A stretch of 64,000 bases of DNA from G963665085 sp963665085 (GTDB taxonomy: Bacteria; Bacteroidota; Bacteroidia; Bacteroidales; JAAAOM01): NCBI GenBank assembly GCA_963665085.2, contig CAXXXS010000001.1, positions 1,116,001 to 1,180,000 of the forward strand. The letters are read 5' to 3'. Below, in pieces: positions 62,568 to 64,000 of the stretch. The stretch's first letter is position 1. Each line of letters opens with the position of its first letter. The notes beneath the pieces are model-generated. The model worked only from the letters and a program-made list of their open reading frames with translations, made no database searches and was not told the DNA's origin. Made by a program: the position numbers and the translations under genes.

Positions 62568-63272
62568 TTAATTTTTTATCAGAATTTCACTTTTTGGATA
62601 GTATAAATCAATGATAGAATTTATTTCTGTTGGGGTATAATAATAGGTTGCTTTATATTCTTTGTATTCATCATTAGCAGAAGATTCATCCAAAACATAT
62701 CTTGAAAAATCATAAATTTGCCACCCTAATCCTCTATCAATAGCAATTTTATCTATTTTTTTTTCAAGCTTTTCTTTAAATTTTTTGCTGGTGAGATATA
62801 AGAACCCAAATTTTACCAAATCTAATTTTGATTGTCCCATATAATCTATAATATGGCTGTATTCATGTCCTATTACCCCGATTTGCGCATTGAAACTTAA
62901 CTCATCAATTGTTACTTTGTTTGAGTTTAATGAATCAGAATTGAAAATAATTTTATAGACTCTGTTTTCTTTTTTACGAAAAAGAAAATCCCACCTTGGC
63001 CTGCATAACATGGTAGTTTTTATTTTTTTCTTTGAAAAAATAATTTTTGTGTTTTTTAATTCATTGAAATATGATAAAGCATATAAAGACTGTAAGTTAT
63101 AATCTTTAACTAATTTTTTACTTTTACCATAATTTAATAATAAGTGATTATGATTTTCTTTGATATTTTTTTTATGGATTGTTTTTTCATAAGCAAATTC
63201 TTGTGCAGGAGTTAATTGTGTCGATAAATAAGTTAGACTGCTGACTAATAAAAATTTATGTATTCCCCTCAT
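62568..63272 (-). CDS. Putative exported HExxH metallopeptidase-like protein
   Basis: This 234-residue protein has a signal peptide (FLLVSSLTYLSTQLTPAQ), a basic N-terminal half and a HEYSH motif at residues 136-140 (IGHEYSHIIDYMG). This fits the HExxH zinc-protease pattern, with a nearby Asp as a possible third ligand. No family is recognised beyond that, and the motif could be coincidental, although the surrounding helix is right. It is separated by 113 bp from the CtpA-type protease. The start is the ATG at 63272. Confidence 0.55.
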   Translation of the reverse strand: MRGIHKFLLVSSLTYLSTQLTPAQEFAYEKTIHKKNIKENHNHLLLNYGKSKKLVKDYNLQSLYALSYFNELKNTKIIFSKKKIKTTMLCRPRWDFLFRKKENRVYKIIFNSDSLNSNKVTIDELSFNAQIGVIGHEYSHIIDYMGQSKLDLVKFGFLYLTSKKFKEKLEKKIDKIAIDRGLGWQIYDFSRYVLDESSANDEYKEYKATYYYTPTEINSIIDLYYPKSEILIKN

Positions 63273-63329
63273 GCCTTCAACAATAACGATTTAGATTATT
63301 TAACGGCAGTTTTTAGAATTAGTTAGTTA

Positions 63330-63337
63330 TATCTTTG
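63330..63337 (+). promoter_or_regulatory. Probable -7 promoter element of dtd
   Basis: TATCTTTG matches the Bacteroidota -7 consensus TAnnTTTG, about 90 bases upstream of the dtd ATG at 63427, in the divergent gap after the metallopeptidase-like gene. The -33 element is weak. Confidence 0.45.
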
Positions 63338-63426
63338 CGTTTTTTATAAAAAGCAAAAAAAGTAAGACAAAATGTAAATTTTTTATTTTTAACGTGTAAA
63401 AAAATAAGAGTAAAACAGAATTAGAT

Positions 63427-63879
63427 ATGCGGGTTGTAATACAAAGAGTTTTAAATTCTGAGGTAAATATTAATAATGTAGAGACAAGATCCATTGATCA
63501 AGGTCTATTGGTATTAGTTGGGATAGAAGATTCAGATTCAAATGATGATATAGAATGGTTGGTAAAAAAAATAGTAAATCTTCGAATTTTCGATGATGAA
63601 AACGGAGTTATGAATTTATCTGTACAAGATGTTAAAGGAGATGTTATGATAATAAGTCAGTTTACTTTACACGCCAGTACAAAGAAAGGGAACAGGCCAT
63701 CGTATATAAAAGCATCAAAACCCGATATAGCAATACCTTTATATAATAAATTTATTGAGATATTCTCAGTAAACTTCAACGGGAAGATACAAACTGGTGA
63801 ATTTGGGGCAGACATGAAAATTAGTCTGGTAAATGACGGCCCGGTTACTATTATAATAGACACTAAAAACAAAGAATAA
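63427..63879 (+). CDS. dtd: D-aminoacyl-tRNA deacylase
   Basis: This 150-residue Dtd enzyme removes D-amino acids from mischarged tRNAs. It has the MRVVIQRV start, the SQFTLHA motif (active-site SQ, near residue 78) and the cross-subunit N-x-GPVT-type motif (NDGPVT, near residue 137). The length is normal. The stop overlaps the start of the next gene (TAATG), so the two are co-translated. Confidence 0.95.
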   Translation: MRVVIQRVLNSEVNINNVETRSIDQGLLVLVGIEDSDSNDDIEWLVKKIVNLRIFDDENGVMNLSVQDVKGDVMIISQFTLHASTKKGNRPSYIKASKPDIAIPLYNKFIEIFSVNFNGKIQTGEFGADMKISLVNDGPVTIIIDTKNKE

Positions 63880-64000
63880 TGACAATTGCTGAAGCACAAC
63901 AAATTGTTGACCGCTGGATAAAAGATTACGGGGTTCGATATTTCAATGAGCTCACAAATATGGCTATTCTTACTGAAGAGGTTGGAGAAGTTGCCCGGAT
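63879..64000 (+). CDS. MazG-like nucleotide pyrophosphohydrolase, 3' end outside window
   Basis: This frame starts at the ATG overlapping the dtd stop by one base and continues 40 codons to the edge. It reads MTIAEAQQIVDRWIKDYGVR and then ILTEEVGEVAR, which carries the E-E-x-x-E metal-binding motif of MazG-type hydrolases. These enzymes clear non-canonical nucleoside triphosphates. The partial frame cannot show the second half of the motif. Confidence 0.8.
   Translation, partial: MTIAEAQQIVDRWIKDYGVRYFNELTNMAILTEEVGEVAR

Overview
The window looks like chromosome from a member of the Bacteroidota, probably Bacteroidales or Marinilabiliales. The support is: AT-rich DNA (about one third G+C by eye), FecI/FecR/TonB-receptor signalling, SusC-type N-terminal extensions, a CusA pump fused to a TolC domain, many 'SC' lipoprotein signal peptides, TAnnTTTG-like promoter motifs, and the ParB-site sequence GTTCCACGTGGAAC. 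The species cannot be named. No tRNA, rRNA, CRISPR array, transposase or phage gene was seen.

Layout. 1-4645 (-) is the N-terminal ~1,548 codons of a giant secreted protein that runs off the left edge. 5032-5403 (+) is an orphan SiaC/DUF1987 protein. 5528-10273 (-) is a complete MacAB-TolC-type efflux operon. 10480-13906 (-) holds two tandem, very similar S41-protease lipoproteins. 14138-21568 is an envelope region: a DUF4405 membrane protein (+), then on the minus strand a putative beta-barrel, a Spy/CpxP-like protein, a DUF2202 ferritin-like lipoprotein and an ECF sigma / FecR / TonB-receptor operon. 22135-29432 (+) carries a small secreted protein, the CusA-TolC fusion, its CusB adaptor and a coiled-coil membrane protein.

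29488-52888 is mostly housekeeping: hemW, vanZ-like, an Rrf2 regulator, rpiB, nadA, a MORN-repeat protein, ruvB, pheS, cyclophilin, an epimerase, a flippase, dut, a TPR lipoprotein, an EnvC-like protein, an RsbW-like ATPase, ybeY, mnmG, uvrC, a polyprenyl synthase, an ArsR regulator and polA. Three parS-like palindromes at 30734, 46694 and 46730 suggest that this block lies in the origin domain.

52889-60137 is a duplicated cassette: a YfiR/DUF4154 periplasmic protein followed by a TonB-dependent receptor with an unusual N-terminal helical segment. Both copies have shared upstream blocks and a 141-bp stretch of perfect identity across the gene junction, and both are followed by a 133-bp palindromic element. 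The window closes with a cyclophilin, a CtpA-type protease, a small HExxH protein, dtd and the start of a MazG-like gene.

The most unusual points are the paired YfiR-receptor cassettes, the two 133-bp elements with the same ends but different cores, the signal-peptide-like junction inside the CusA-TolC fusion, and the two tandem helical repeats attached to the DUF4405 domain.
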